From Sphingobacteriales bacterium (lineage in GTDB: Bacteria; Bacteroidota; Bacteroidia; Sphingobacteriales; Sphingobacteriaceae): a stretch of 64,000 bases of DNA. Positions 50,602 to 61,400 of this stretch are shown in pieces (position 1 is the first letter of the stretch; each line of letters starts with the position of its first letter). The notes below the pieces were generated by a model. The model saw only the letters and a program-made list of their open reading frames with translations. It did no database searches and was not told where the DNA came from. Made by a program: the position numbers and the translations under genes. The DNA is taken from positions 20,636 through 84,635 of the forward strand of contig JAATFQ010000175.1 of assembly GCA_015655115.1 (NCBI GenBank). The letters are read 5' to 3'.

Positions 50602-50984
50602 TATGCCTGCTTCAATTTAGCTTCCATACTTAAAGTAGCGTGAGGCACCGCACGTAAGCGTTCTTTCTGAATCAGTTTACCTGTTTCGCGGCAAATACCG
50701 TAAGTTTTATTTTCGATCCTTACCAGTGCAGCTTCCAGGTTATCTATAAACTTTTTCTGACGGGCAGCTAATTGGTTCAATTGTTCTTTTTCCATCGTAG
50801 CAGATCCATCTTCCAGTGTTTTATATGCACCCGAGGTATCCTCTGTTCCATTAGAATTGGGGCTGCTCAGTGACTTAGTCAGGGAGAGGAATTCTTCTCT
50901 GGCCATACGAAGTTTATCCTGGATCAGCTCTTTAAATTCTTGAAGCTCAGCATCTGAGTAACGTGTTTTTGTAGGTTTTTCCAT
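50601..50984 (-). CDS. DksA/TraR family protein with degenerate zinc finger
   Basis: YGICRETGKLIQKERLRAVPHATLSMEAK; start moved to ATG at 50984 since the longer ORF overlaps ileS. Confidence 0.88.
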   Translation of the reverse strand: MEKPTKTRYSDAELQEFKELIQDKLRMAREEFLSLTKSLSSPNSNGTEDTSGAYKTLEDGSATMEKEQLNQLAARQKKFIDNLEAALVRIENKTYGICRETGKLIQKERLRAVPHATLSMEAKLKQA

Positions 50985-50991
50985 AATTAAA

Positions 50992-53900
50992 TTATTGTTT
51001 TGCAATCGAGATCTGCAGTTCAACATCCTCGATTACTATTTTGTTTCCTGTATCTATTTGCGCTAGCAAATTAATCTGATCCGCTAAAACCTCCGTGCAA
51101 ATGTAGGCTTTATTCTGTTCTACAGCAGCGGTAATCAAATTATCCTTCTGTAAATTAACTGTGATGCGGTCAGTCACCTCAAAGTTCAGTTCCTTTCTTA
51201 AATTCTGTATCCTGTTTACCAGCTCGCGGGATAAACCTTCCTGCTTCAATTCGTCTGTCAATGTAACATCCAAAGCAACAGTGAGGTTACCTAAGTTCGT
51301 CACCTGCCATCCCGGAATATCCTCAGCAATAATTTCCACATCTTCAAGCAGTATAATATAGTCAGTTTCCGGCACAAAATATTTGCCTTCTGATTCAAAA
51401 AGTGTTAAATCTTCTGCACTCATTCCAGTAACCTTTTCTGCTACAGATTTCATGTCTTTCCCCACCTTCGGGCCTAAGGCCTTAAAGTTTGGCTTAATCT
51501 TTTTCTTAATGAAACCTGCAGTATCTGTAATATATTCAATATTTTTGACATTTGTTTCAGATAATATAATTTCTTTAACCAGTTCAACTCTTTCTTTAAA
51601 GGTGTTGTCTAAGACAGGGATTAATATTTTTGCGAGAGGCTGGCGGACATTGATGCCAGACTTCTTTCTTAGCGAAAGTACCATTGAAGAGATGTTCTGT
51701 GCAAGTAACATACGCTCATTCAGTTCTATGTCTATTAGCGAAGTATCGCCCTCTTTCCACAAACTTAAATGTACGGATTGTTCGGCACCAGCAGTTTTTG
51801 AGACAGTTAAGTTCTGGTACAGCCAGTCTGCAAAGAATGGTGCTATGGGCGCCATCAGTTGGGAAACGCTCGTCAGGCAAGTATACAATGTTTCATAAGC
51901 AGCTTTCTTATCTGCAGTCATCTCACCCTTCCAGAAGCGGCGGCGCGACAAGCGGATATACCAGTCGCTCAGGTGTTCGTCAACAAAAGCCTGGATAGCC
52001 CTGGCAGCTTTTGTAGGCTCATACGTATTGTAGCTGTCATCCACTTCATCGATCAGGTTTTGCAGTAGCGATAAAATCCAGCGGTCAAGTTCAGAACGTT
52101 CCTCTACAGGTGTTTCATTGTTCTCATCAATCTCAAACTGATCTATATTTGCATATAGTGCAAAGAAAGCATAAGTATTATATAAAGTGCCGAAGAATTT
52201 GCGGCGCACCTCTTCAATTCCCTCCGTATTGAACTTCAGGTTATCCCAGGGCGACGCATTGCTGATCATATACCATCTTGTGGCATCAGCACTGTATGTG
52301 TCTATCGTATGGAAAGGATCAACTCCATTTCCAAGGCGCTTAGACATTTTGTTCCCGTTTTTATCCAGTACCAGTCCGTTGGATACCACATTTTTATACG
52401 CAATACCTTTATTCCCGACGCGCTCATTTATTTCTTTAATCTCATCACTCGTCTTACTCAGCATCACTGCGATAGCGTGCAGGGTAAAAAACCAGCCTCG
52501 GGTCTGATCCACACCTTCAGCAATAAAATCTGCCGGGTAAGCATTCTCAAACTCTTCTTTATTTTCAAAAGGGAAATGCCATTGTGCATAGGGCATTGCA
52601 CCACTATCAAACCAAACGTCGATCAGGTCCAGCTCGCGGACCATTTTTTCGCCTTTATCAGAAACCAGGATCACATCATCCACAAACGGACGGTGCATAT
52701 CCTTCAGCTCAAAAGCAGCCTCCATAAAGCCAGCGTCGACAGCCTTTTTGATCTCTGCATTCAGCTCTGCAATAGAACCTATACATTTCTCCTCAGTACC
52801 ATCCGCTGTTCTCCAGATCGGCAGGGGCGTGCCCCAGTACCTTGAACGGGATAAATTCCAGTCCACCAGATTTTCCAGCCAGTTGCCGAAACGGCCTGTT
52901 CCAGTAGCTTCTGGTTTCCAGTTAATGGATTTATTAAGCTCCACCATTTTCTCTTTTACTGCTGTAGTCCTGATAAACCAGCTATCCAGCGGATAGTATA
53001 AAACAGGCTTATCCGTTCTCCAGCAATGTGGATAACTGTGTTCATATTTCTTAACGTCGAATGCTTTATTCTCTTCTTTCAGCTTAATCGCGATCAATAC
53101 ATCCGTAGGCTTAAAATCCGGAGCACGACGTTCTTCGTCAGTATAATATTCCTCTTTAACATAGTAGCCGGCAAAGTCAGACACCTCGTCTACAAACTTA
53201 CCTTGTTTGTTCACTAAAGGCAGTTCATTTCCCTGCTCGTCAAATACCATCACTGCAGGCACGCCATTTTCTTTGGCCACCCTGAAATCGTCTGCACCAA
53301 ACACCGAAGCGATGTGTACAATACCAGTACCATCTTCCGTAGTTACATAATCTGCCGGAATAACGCGGAAAGCATTTTCCTCCAGATCAGCATTAGTTAC
53401 ATAGGGCATCAGCTGGTGGTACCGTAAGCCTACCAGCTCCTTGCCGGTAAACTCAGCAGTTACTGTCCATGGGATCAATTTATCACCGCCTTTATAGTCC
53501 TCAAAAGAAAGATTTTCTGCTTCGCTTTTAAAATGTTTAGCCACAAGGTCCTTCGCCAGGATAACGCTAACCGGTAAAAATGTATACTGGTTAAAAGTTT
53601 TCACCTTCACATAGGTGATCTTCTCACCTACGGCTAAAGCACCGTTAGAAGGCAATGTCCATGGCGTAGTCGTCCATGCTATAAATGCTGTTTCCTCTGT
53701 GTCATTTTCAAAAATCACAGGTATAAGCGTATGCTGCTGCTCTCTTTTGATAAAAAACTGACCTGTTACAGAAGTATCCTTCAGCATTTTGTAGCAGCCC
53801 GGCTGGTTCAGCTCATGCGAGCTCAGCCCGGTGCCTGCGGCAGGGGAATACGGCTGCACGGTATACCCTTTATACAAAAGGCCTTTATCATAAAAAGTCT

Positions 53901-54390
53901 TCAGGATCCACCAGAGCGACTCAATATATTCATTTTCATATGTGATATATGGTTTTTCCAGGTCAACCCAGTAGCCCATTTTTTCAGTAAGGTCATTCCA
54001 TATATCCGTATAGCGCATCACTTCCTCACGGCAGGCTGCGTTATACTCTTCAACAGTAATCTTAGTGCCTATATCAATTTTGGTAATGCCCAGTTTCTTC
54101 TCTACGGCAAGCTCAATAGGCAGTCCATGTGTATCCCATCCACCTTTACGTTTCACCTGGAAACCTTTGAGGGTTTTATAACGACAGAAAATATCCTTAA
54201 TCGCACGTGCCATCACATGGTGTATGCCAGGCATTCCATTCGCTGAAGGCGGGCCTTCATAAAAAGTAAAAGGGTTTGCTTTTGATCTGGTAGAAATACT
54301 TTTTTCAAAGATGTTTTCCGCTTTCCAAAATTCGAGTATCTCCTTACCTATTTTCGGTAGTTCTAGTTGTTTAAATTCCCTATACATCAA
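50992..54390 (-). CDS. ileS: Isoleucyl-tRNA synthetase (type 2-like, swapped HIGH motif)
   Basis: 1132 aa; PFTFYEGPPSANGMPGIHHVMARAIKDIF; KMSKR motif NKMSKRLGNG; RKEL...C-terminal anticodon domain. Confidence 0.97.
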   Translation of the reverse strand: MMYREFKQLELPKIGKEILEFWKAENIFEKSISTRSKANPFTFYEGPPSANGMPGIHHVMARAIKDIFCRYKTLKGFQVKRKGGWDTHGLPIELAVEKKLGITKIDIGTKITVEEYNAACREEVMRYTDIWNDLTEKMGYWVDLEKPYITYENEYIESLWWILKTFYDKGLLYKGYTVQPYSPAAGTGLSSHELNQPGCYKMLKDTSVTGQFFIKREQQHTLIPVIFENDTEETAFIAWTTTPWTLPSNGALAVGEKITYVKVKTFNQYTFLPVSVILAKDLVAKHFKSEAENLSFEDYKGGDKLIPWTVTAEFTGKELVGLRYHQLMPYVTNADLEENAFRVIPADYVTTEDGTGIVHIASVFGADDFRVAKENGVPAVMVFDEQGNELPLVNKQGKFVDEVSDFAGYYVKEEYYTDEERRAPDFKPTDVLIAIKLKEENKAFDVKKYEHSYPHCWRTDKPVLYYPLDSWFIRTTAVKEKMVELNKSINWKPEATGTGRFGNWLENLVDWNLSRSRYWGTPLPIWRTADGTEEKCIGSIAELNAEIKKAVDAGFMEAAFELKDMHRPFVDDVILVSDKGEKMVRELDLIDVWFDSGAMPYAQWHFPFENKEEFENAYPADFIAEGVDQTRGWFFTLHAIAVMLSKTSDEIKEINERVGNKGIAYKNVVSNGLVLDKNGNKMSKRLGNGVDPFHTIDTYSADATRWYMISNASPWDNLKFNTEGIEEVRRKFFGTLYNTYAFFALYANIDQFEIDENNETPVEERSELDRWILSLLQNLIDEVDDSYNTYEPTKAARAIQAFVDEHLSDWYIRLSRRRFWKGEMTADKKAAYETLYTCLTSVSQLMAPIAPFFADWLYQNLTVSKTAGAEQSVHLSLWKEGDTSLIDIELNERMLLAQNISSMVLSLRKKSGINVRQPLAKILIPVLDNTFKERVELVKEIILSETNVKNIEYITDTAGFIKKKIKPNFKALGPKVGKDMKSVAEKVTGMSAEDLTLFESEGKYFVPETDYIILLEDVEIIAEDIPGWQVTNLGNLTVALDVTLTDELKQEGLSRELVNRIQNLRKELNFEVTDRITVNLQKDNLITAAVEQNKAYICTEVLADQINLLAQIDTGNKIVIEDVELQISIAKQ

Positions 54391-54583
54391 TCCGGTATCT
54401 TAAAAAAATAAGGATGCAAAGTTACAAATTAAGAATGGGAAAAGATAGAAGTGGAAGGAAATCATTGTCACCAAAAAACCAAAACATGATTATGTATCTC
54501 TTTGCCATAAAAAATTGCGGAGGGAATTTTGGTTTAGTTTTTGTTATCTTTAACGACAAATAATAAGCTAATCATCTACCGTT

Positions 54584-54853
54584 ATGATAAAGATAATGAA
54601 ACTTCAGAAAGCTGTATTAGCTTTTATACTTGGCGTATTTGCATTAGTTGCTTTTCTGATCCTCAATGCCAATGATATTGAATGGAGCAAGTATATACTT
54701 GAGCTGTCAGGTGTGTTTTTGATGCTGGGCGCTTTGTTATTCTTTTATCCTATTTTATTTGCCCGTAAAGATAAAGATGGAACTGTAGAGCTTGATCCTG
54801 AGGTGGCTATAGATAAACCCTCAGAGAAAGATGAAAGTAATTCTGGCAGCTAA
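54584..54853 (+). CDS. Small two-TM hypothetical membrane protein
   Basis: 89 aa with two TM helices and acidic tail. Confidence 0.65.
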   Translation: MIKIMKLQKAVLAFILGVFALVAFLILNANDIEWSKYILELSGVFLMLGALLFFYPILFARKDKDGTVELDPEVAIDKPSEKDESNSGS

Positions 54854-54947
54854 TCAGCTAACCAGAATTTAGAAACAGGACTTTCAAAGACAACAATATT
54901 TTTTATTCAGGCATAGTTTTAAATATGTTTATTAGATTTATGTCATT

Positions 54948-56822
54948 CTACTTTTTCGCGCTAAACAGCTGCACTATCTTGTGGAATATTTCACTATTCT
55001 GATAAGTACCAGTAAAGTCTTCTGAGTGTGGGCCATAAGCATACACTGGGACCATAATGTTAGTATGGTCGTTTGTACTGAATTCGCCTTGTATCCTTCC
55101 ATCGGCAGACGATGCTTCGAGTAGTGTTAATCCCCCGGTTTCATGGTCTGCTGTGATCAATACCAATGTTTCCCCGTCTTCATCTGCAAAGCGCAAAGCC
55201 TCAGCTACCATTTTATCAAAGTCATGCAGCTCTGTAACCACATATTTTAAGTCATTCGCATGTCCACCGTAATCAATCTGTGCACCTTCTGCCATCACAA
55301 AAAAGCCTTTTTTGTTTTGCGCTAAAAGCCGTATAGTCTGGTTTAGGGACTGTGTAAGCATGTCACCTCTGCCATCTTTTATGGGCCGTGTAGCAGTATC
55401 CGGCAGCAGCACAATTTGTTTTCCATGATCTTGCTGCTTGAATGCTGCAAGAGACTTACTTATGGTATATCCTTTATCTTCCAGTTTAGTCATCAGCTGC
55501 GCGTCAGTATTCTCAAAGAAACTTTTTTGGTTAGAGCCTACAAGGATATCTACGTGACTGTTCAGAAAGTCCGCCGCGATTAATTTGCTGAATGAGCGGT
55601 CGGTCTGGTGCGCATAAAACACCGCAGGTGTGGCATCGGTGATATCACCCGAGCTGATGATCCCATTTTTTAAGCCATAAGTCGCTAAAGTATCGGCCAG
55701 GTTAGTCCGTTTTTTATCATCGGTACCCATACCGATATAGCGGTTATTTGTTTTCTCGCCCATGGCAATAGCCGATCCTCCTGCTGCCGAATCTGTATTT
55801 CCGGAGTTTGCTGCTGCGGTTTGAGCAAAGCCGCTATGGCGCAGCATCGTTATATTCAGATTGCCATGGTTAGCAATCCAACCAGCATGGATCTGTGCCA
55901 GTCCCATGCCATCACCAATAAGGAGAATTACATTTTTAACTTTCCTGTTCTGCCCGTCTGATTTATAAGTAGGCGTATAAACTGGGTAAGGGACGGGGTT
56001 GGTATAGCTCAGCTTGTCCCTGTGCAGGTAGAAGTCGTGCATTTTCTCCGGCGCATCCGTATTGATCCAGTCTACTCCAAATTTTTCCAGTTCCACCCAG
56101 GTATTCGGGCTATCCTGTGTAGCCCAGAAGCGGAATGGTTTATTTTTCTGATGTGCAGCAGCAATTACCGCTTTTAATTTAAGCTCATCCGGTTTTGTAG
56201 GTGTCCCTTTACCATTCCAAACCGTATAGTTGCTCAGGTCATCGCTGATCATCGCTACCCTTTTCAGTTGGTCGGCAGTGTATCCCGTTGCCGGGCGGCC
56301 ATCAAAAGAGATAAAGTCAGGATAATCTTTAAAATCTGCCGGTGCCGGCATATCGCCGCTGATCACCAGGCGTATGGCATCGGGATTGGCACGCCAGTCG
56401 ACCATAGCCATATAAGGTTTCAGCTCTTTTAACAGTTGTGGCAGCACCTGCTGATGGTCTTCTTTAATATCAATCACCAGCTGCAATTTCAATCCTTGCT
56501 CTGTATAAGGACGGTTTCCATTTTTGAGGAACAATTGATATAGAGGCTCCAGGTATTTATTTACGAGCGTAAGCTGCGGATCGATCTCCCTGAGTTCATG
56601 CGCTACAAAAAGCTGTCCGTCTTTTAGAAAAACATCTGCTTCAATAGAGCCCATTTCAGCATAATAAGCCCTTAATAGCGGGATATTTTGCTTATAGTCA
56701 TTATGGCTATGCCCGCGGTTAAATGATAAAGGTTGTTGTGCCTGTACCTTTCCTGCGTAACAAAGCAGGGAAAAGGGGAGCAGCACTTTCATGGAACAAG
56801 ATAATAATTGTTTCTTCAGCAT
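54948..56822 (-). CDS. Secreted GDPD/PI-PLC-like phosphodiesterase fused to alkaline phosphatase
   Basis: N-terminal domain FNRGHSHNDYKQNIPLLRAYYAEMGSIEADVFLKDGQLFVAHE...GVDWINTDAPEKM; C-terminal NVILLIGDGMG, TDSAAGGSA, FFVMAEGAQIDYGGHAND, LITADHETGG. Confidence 0.9.
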   Translation of the reverse strand: MLKKQLLSCSMKVLLPFSLLCYAGKVQAQQPLSFNRGHSHNDYKQNIPLLRAYYAEMGSIEADVFLKDGQLFVAHELREIDPQLTLVNKYLEPLYQLFLKNGNRPYTEQGLKLQLVIDIKEDHQQVLPQLLKELKPYMAMVDWRANPDAIRLVISGDMPAPADFKDYPDFISFDGRPATGYTADQLKRVAMISDDLSNYTVWNGKGTPTKPDELKLKAVIAAAHQKNKPFRFWATQDSPNTWVELEKFGVDWINTDAPEKMHDFYLHRDKLSYTNPVPYPVYTPTYKSDGQNRKVKNVILLIGDGMGLAQIHAGWIANHGNLNITMLRHSGFAQTAAANSGNTDSAAGGSAIAMGEKTNNRYIGMGTDDKKRTNLADTLATYGLKNGIISSGDITDATPAVFYAHQTDRSFSKLIAADFLNSHVDILVGSNQKSFFENTDAQLMTKLEDKGYTISKSLAAFKQQDHGKQIVLLPDTATRPIKDGRGDMLTQSLNQTIRLLAQNKKGFFVMAEGAQIDYGGHANDLKYVVTELHDFDKMVAEALRFADEDGETLVLITADHETGGLTLLEASSADGRIQGEFSTNDHTNIMVPVYAYGPHSEDFTGTYQNSEIFHKIVQLFSAKK

Positions 56823-56891
56823 ATATTAAATTTAAAACGTCAGTCCCGCTATTTAAAGGGACTATTAAAAAGGGGACTGGCGCGATGAGGA

Positions 56892-58415
56892 TTACCAGCC
56901 GGCGTTTTGTGTAATTACACCGCCACTATTGTCAATTTCTTTCTGTGGTACTGCCCATACATCATGGACAAGCGGATTAAATTTCCTTGCAGGCCATACC
57001 ACTATACCACCAAACCCATGGGCAGGTATTGCATATGCAGCCTGCGCATCGCCCCAGCGTACCATATCGCGGTGCCTGTCGGCCCATTCACCTGCAAGCT
57101 CATTGCGTCGCTCCCGTTTAAGGTCGCTCAGGGACATCCCCGTTACCGCCGTCAGTTTCGCCCTCAGGCGGATTCTGTTCAGTGCAGCATCTCCTGCGCC
57201 AGCACCACGCAGCATAATTGCTGCTTCAGCTTTGATCAGTAAGACTTCTGCAAAACGCAACAGCGGAACATTCAGATCCGTAGTCGGATGGTCGCCATTC
57301 GGACTGATATGACTTCCCACAGGATCAGCAAAAGTAAAAGGGTCCATATATTTTCTAAACTGATAACCCGACAGGCTGTTTGCAGAGCTGTAAACCCTGT
57401 CCTCGCCAAAAAACATAAAGTGGTCGCCTGGTTTTAAGATGGTAGCCTCCCGGCGCACATCACCCGCCTGATAAGAGTCATATAACTCTTTTGTCGGCAT
57501 ATAATATCCCCAGCCATTGTATTTTCCCCATCCTTTATTTTCCAACATTACACCTGGAAGAATACTTCCCCAGCCACCTGCACCTTTAGGGGTAGACAAG
57601 GCAGACCAGATATATTCAGGCCCCCAGTTATTTGTTGCTTTAAACACATCGGCAAATTCAGGCATCAGGTCGCGCTTACCGAAATTAATTACCGAGTCGG
57701 CATATTTCTCAGCATTGTCATAATCCTTCTTATACAAGTAAACTTTAGATAACACTGCCCAGGCAGCAACCTTATGTGGTCTGCCGTAATCAGTAACTGC
57801 CAGTTCATCAAAATAAGGAAGGTGGCTTGCCGCCTGTTTTAATTCGCTAATGATATAATCATAGTTCATATCTACATTTGCTGCCCTCGGTGTAGGATTA
57901 GGGTCGTCCATATTTTCGCGGGTTACGATAGGTACACCTGCTTTCGCGTTCCCATAATTCCCTGCCAGCTGGAAGTACATATATCCGCTTGTAAAATAAG
58001 CCTCGCCCAGCAGACGGTTTTTCAGGGCGCCATCCATTTCTATAGCAGGCACATAACGGATCACGTCATTCGCCCTTTTGATGGTCGAATAGCGCATTTT
58101 CCATTGGTCTTCCGTATAGTCGCCGCCTATATAGGCAGAGTTAAAATCCCTCACATTATCACCCTGCGCCTTTACGCGGCCTGTAATCATATCATCACTG
58201 GCATTGATAAACCAGAAGAACCCGCGGCCGTAAAAATTTTCATTGTCATATAGCTCGTACATTGCATTTGCACCCTTCAGTGCGTCGCTGCTGGTTTTCC
58301 AGAAGTTTCCTTTTGAGGCAGCACCTTCAGGAGTAATGTCTAATTGTTTCTGGCAGGAGCTGATGGTTATAGTCGTTAAGCCAGCTATTAATAGGTAAAA
58401 TAAAGTCCTTTTCAT
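56892..58415 (-). CDS. SusD/RagB family nutrient-binding lipoprotein
   Basis: Lipobox ITISSCQKQ, KRANDVIRYVPAI, LLGEAYFTSGYMYFQLAGNYG, LRFAEVLLIKAEA, RRNELAGEWADRHRDMVRWG. Confidence 0.96.
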   Translation of the reverse strand: MKRTLFYLLIAGLTTITISSCQKQLDITPEGAASKGNFWKTSSDALKGANAMYELYDNENFYGRGFFWFINASDDMITGRVKAQGDNVRDFNSAYIGGDYTEDQWKMRYSTIKRANDVIRYVPAIEMDGALKNRLLGEAYFTSGYMYFQLAGNYGNAKAGVPIVTRENMDDPNPTPRAANVDMNYDYIISELKQAASHLPYFDELAVTDYGRPHKVAAWAVLSKVYLYKKDYDNAEKYADSVINFGKRDLMPEFADVFKATNNWGPEYIWSALSTPKGAGGWGSILPGVMLENKGWGKYNGWGYYMPTKELYDSYQAGDVRREATILKPGDHFMFFGEDRVYSSANSLSGYQFRKYMDPFTFADPVGSHISPNGDHPTTDLNVPLLRFAEVLLIKAEAAIMLRGAGAGDAALNRIRLRAKLTAVTGMSLSDLKRERRNELAGEWADRHRDMVRWGDAQAAYAIPAHGFGGIVVWPARKFNPLVHDVWAVPQKEIDNSGGVITQNAGW

Positions 58416-58441
58416 TTTGTGATTGTTAAAATAAATGCGAT

Positions 58442-61400
58442 TTAAAAATTCAGGCTTGCACCAAACAGGAAGGTCCTGGCTTGCGGATAGCGGCCCATAT
58501 CTACACCATACTGGTCCATACCCACCTCAGGGTCAAAGCCTTTATAATTGGTAATGGTAAACAGGTTATTTGAAGTAACAAACAAACGCAGGTTACTCAC
58601 CTTAACAGATTTCACTATACTTTTCGGAAAAGTATAACCCAGGGTTGCACTTTTTAACCTCATATAAGAGCCATTCTCAATATAAAAATCAGAGGTAGTG
58701 GTGAAGTTACCGTTTGAATCACTGGCCGAAATACGCGGTAATGTACTCCCGGTATTGGTAGGGCTCCATGCATCCAATACGCCCGACAGCAGGTTATAAT
58801 TCTGTCCGCTACCTGCATTCAGCCCTGTATATTTTAAAGCATTAAATAGTTTATTCCCTTGTACCCCCTGAGCAAAAATGTTCAGATCAAACCCTTTATA
58901 GCTTGCATTGAAGCTGATGCCATAAGAGAAATCGGGATAGGCACTCCCTTTAAATACACGGTCATTGTTGTCTATCTTGCCATCATTATTATGGTCTATA
59001 AAGCGGAAGTCGCCTGCTTTGGCATTAGGCTGGATCATACTACCAGCGGTATTTTTATAGTTCTGTGCTTCAGCATCACTCTGAAAAATGCCATTGGTTT
59101 CTACCACATAATAAGAATACAATGGCTGACCTACCTGCAGGCGTACCGGGGTCAGTGTACCACGGACGTTAAAGTCTACCGACTGACTGGTTAAGTTCGC
59201 TGGTAAAGAAATCAGCTTGTTTGTCATCTTAGTGAGGGATACATTTACGCTGTATTGAAATGCGGCTTCCGGTCTGTTGGTATAATTCAGTCCAATCTCA
59301 ATACCTTTATCTCTGGAAAGGCCTCCATTTTTCCATTGCCCGTCAACCCCTGTAGTGCCAGACAGCGGTTGATAAATCAACATATCTTTGGTGTCCTTAA
59401 TAAAATAATCGGCAACCAGCGTTAACCTGTTCTTCAGCACGCTAAAGTCAAGACCAAAGTTCGTTTGCTTAGATTTAGCCCATGTCAGGTCGGAATTTGA
59501 TAATACATTTTCATAATATCCAAGCAGCTGTGCAGGATCCTGCCCCATATAGATTGTACTTTTCAGCAAAGTCGGGCTCACTGCCGAGCTGCTCACACTT
59601 GCAAGGTTCCCTAAAACACCATAACTGCCCCTGATTTTCAGATTGCTGATCCAGTCGGCACTGCTCATGAAATCTTCCCTATTGATCACCCATCCTGCAG
59701 AAGCAGAACCATAATTAGCATACCTGTTTTGCGCCGCTACCAGAGAGCTACCATCTCTTCTGCCGATCAGTGAAAGCAGGTATTTACTTTTATAATCATA
59801 ATTGGCCCTCGTAAAGAAAGACGTCAGGGCAGTTTTAGACATATAGCTATCCGGCAAAAAGGCTGTAGACGCATTTACCATATAGCGGTACTGCGGCGAT
59901 TCATCGTCAAAACCCTGTGCATATACTGACGTTCCTTCGTTTTTGCTTTTCTGGAAAGAGAAACCGCCAATAACATTTAAGTGATGATTGCCAAATAACC
60001 TGTCATAAGTCAGTACCTGTTCCGCTAAAAGATCATTCGTGGTACTGGAAGATATGTTCAGCTGATTGAAATCGAAGATCTTACCAATCTCAGGAACCTT
60101 GGTCTGGAAGCTTTTACTATTGTTGAACTTCTTAGTAATAGAAAGGTTGGAGCGGAATTTCAAACCTTTTACCAGGTCGATTTCAGCATAGGGGTTAACT
60201 ACAATCGTATTTACAGGATTGCTCACATCCAGGCGCTTTAAATAAGCAACAGGGTTAATCACGTCACCATATGCGCCAGCATAGTCGACCGGCAAACCAG
60301 AGAAAGCGCCCGTAGAGGTATAAGGAGCAACACTTGAAGGATAAAAAATAGCCGACAAGATAGCGCCTGTATAACCACTTGTGGTATTTGCACCATTTCC
60401 ATTGGTGTAATCATAAAACAGATTCTCTCCAACTTTCATCCATGAATTGATGTGATGTTCAGAATTGATACGGAAATTATAACGGTTACTTGACGTATTC
60501 AGTAAGATACCTTCAGCCTTGCGGTAATTAAAACTGAGATAAAAGCTGGATTTATCATTTCCGCCGCTGATGCCTGCATTATAGTCCTGCACCATACCGG
60601 TCCTGAAGATCTCATCCACCCAGTCGGCTTGTGTAATCTGGCCTTCGGGATAGACGGCGGCATTAAAAGCGTCTTTTCTTGGCACCCCTGCATTGTCCGC
60701 TGCCAGGTTAGAAACGTCGGCAAATTCTTTAGCATTAAGTGCTTTAAGCTGCTTCCATGCCGATTGTACACCTACTTTAGCATCAAAAGTAATGCTGATC
60801 GGTTTATTGACACCTTTTTTTGTGGTTATCAGGATTACGCCGCCAGAAGCGCGTGCACCATAAATTGCTGCTGCACCATCTTTTAACACAGAGATAGATT
60901 CAATATCATTGGGGTTTAAAACAGGAGTGCCATTATATAAAGATCCGTCAATTACATACAGAGGACTCTCGCCATTGATACCGCCCTGACCGCGGATATT
61001 TACTTTCGGCGTTGCTGTAGGGTCGCCACTTTCTGTCACCACTACCACACCGGGTGCTTTTCCCTGTAAGATACTTCCTATATCATTTACAGATCTGGAG
61101 TTCAGCTGATCGAGTGCCACATCAGTTACAGCTCCAGAGATAGTAACTTTCTTCTGCGTTCCATAACCTACCACAACCACCTCGTTAAGCTGTGAGTTGT
61201 CCTCTTTCAGGACAATGTTTATTGCAGTACTTGCTGTTACTTTAACCTGCTGCGTTTTATAGCCGATCATAGAGAAGATCAGCATGGTATTTTCCGGCAC
61301 AGCGATGCTATACTTTCCATTTACATCAGTCGTAGTCCCTTTGCTGGTTCCCTCAATTTTAACAGATACCCCCGGCATGGCTACCCCTGCAGAGTCTTTT

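Noticed and set aside
53731-54246. 171-aa plus-strand ORF (and similar 52309..52845, 51383..51898) antisense to ileS
   Set aside because: Lies fully within the well-supported ileS gene; composition reflects antisense of coding DNA, with no recognisable domain or promoter.
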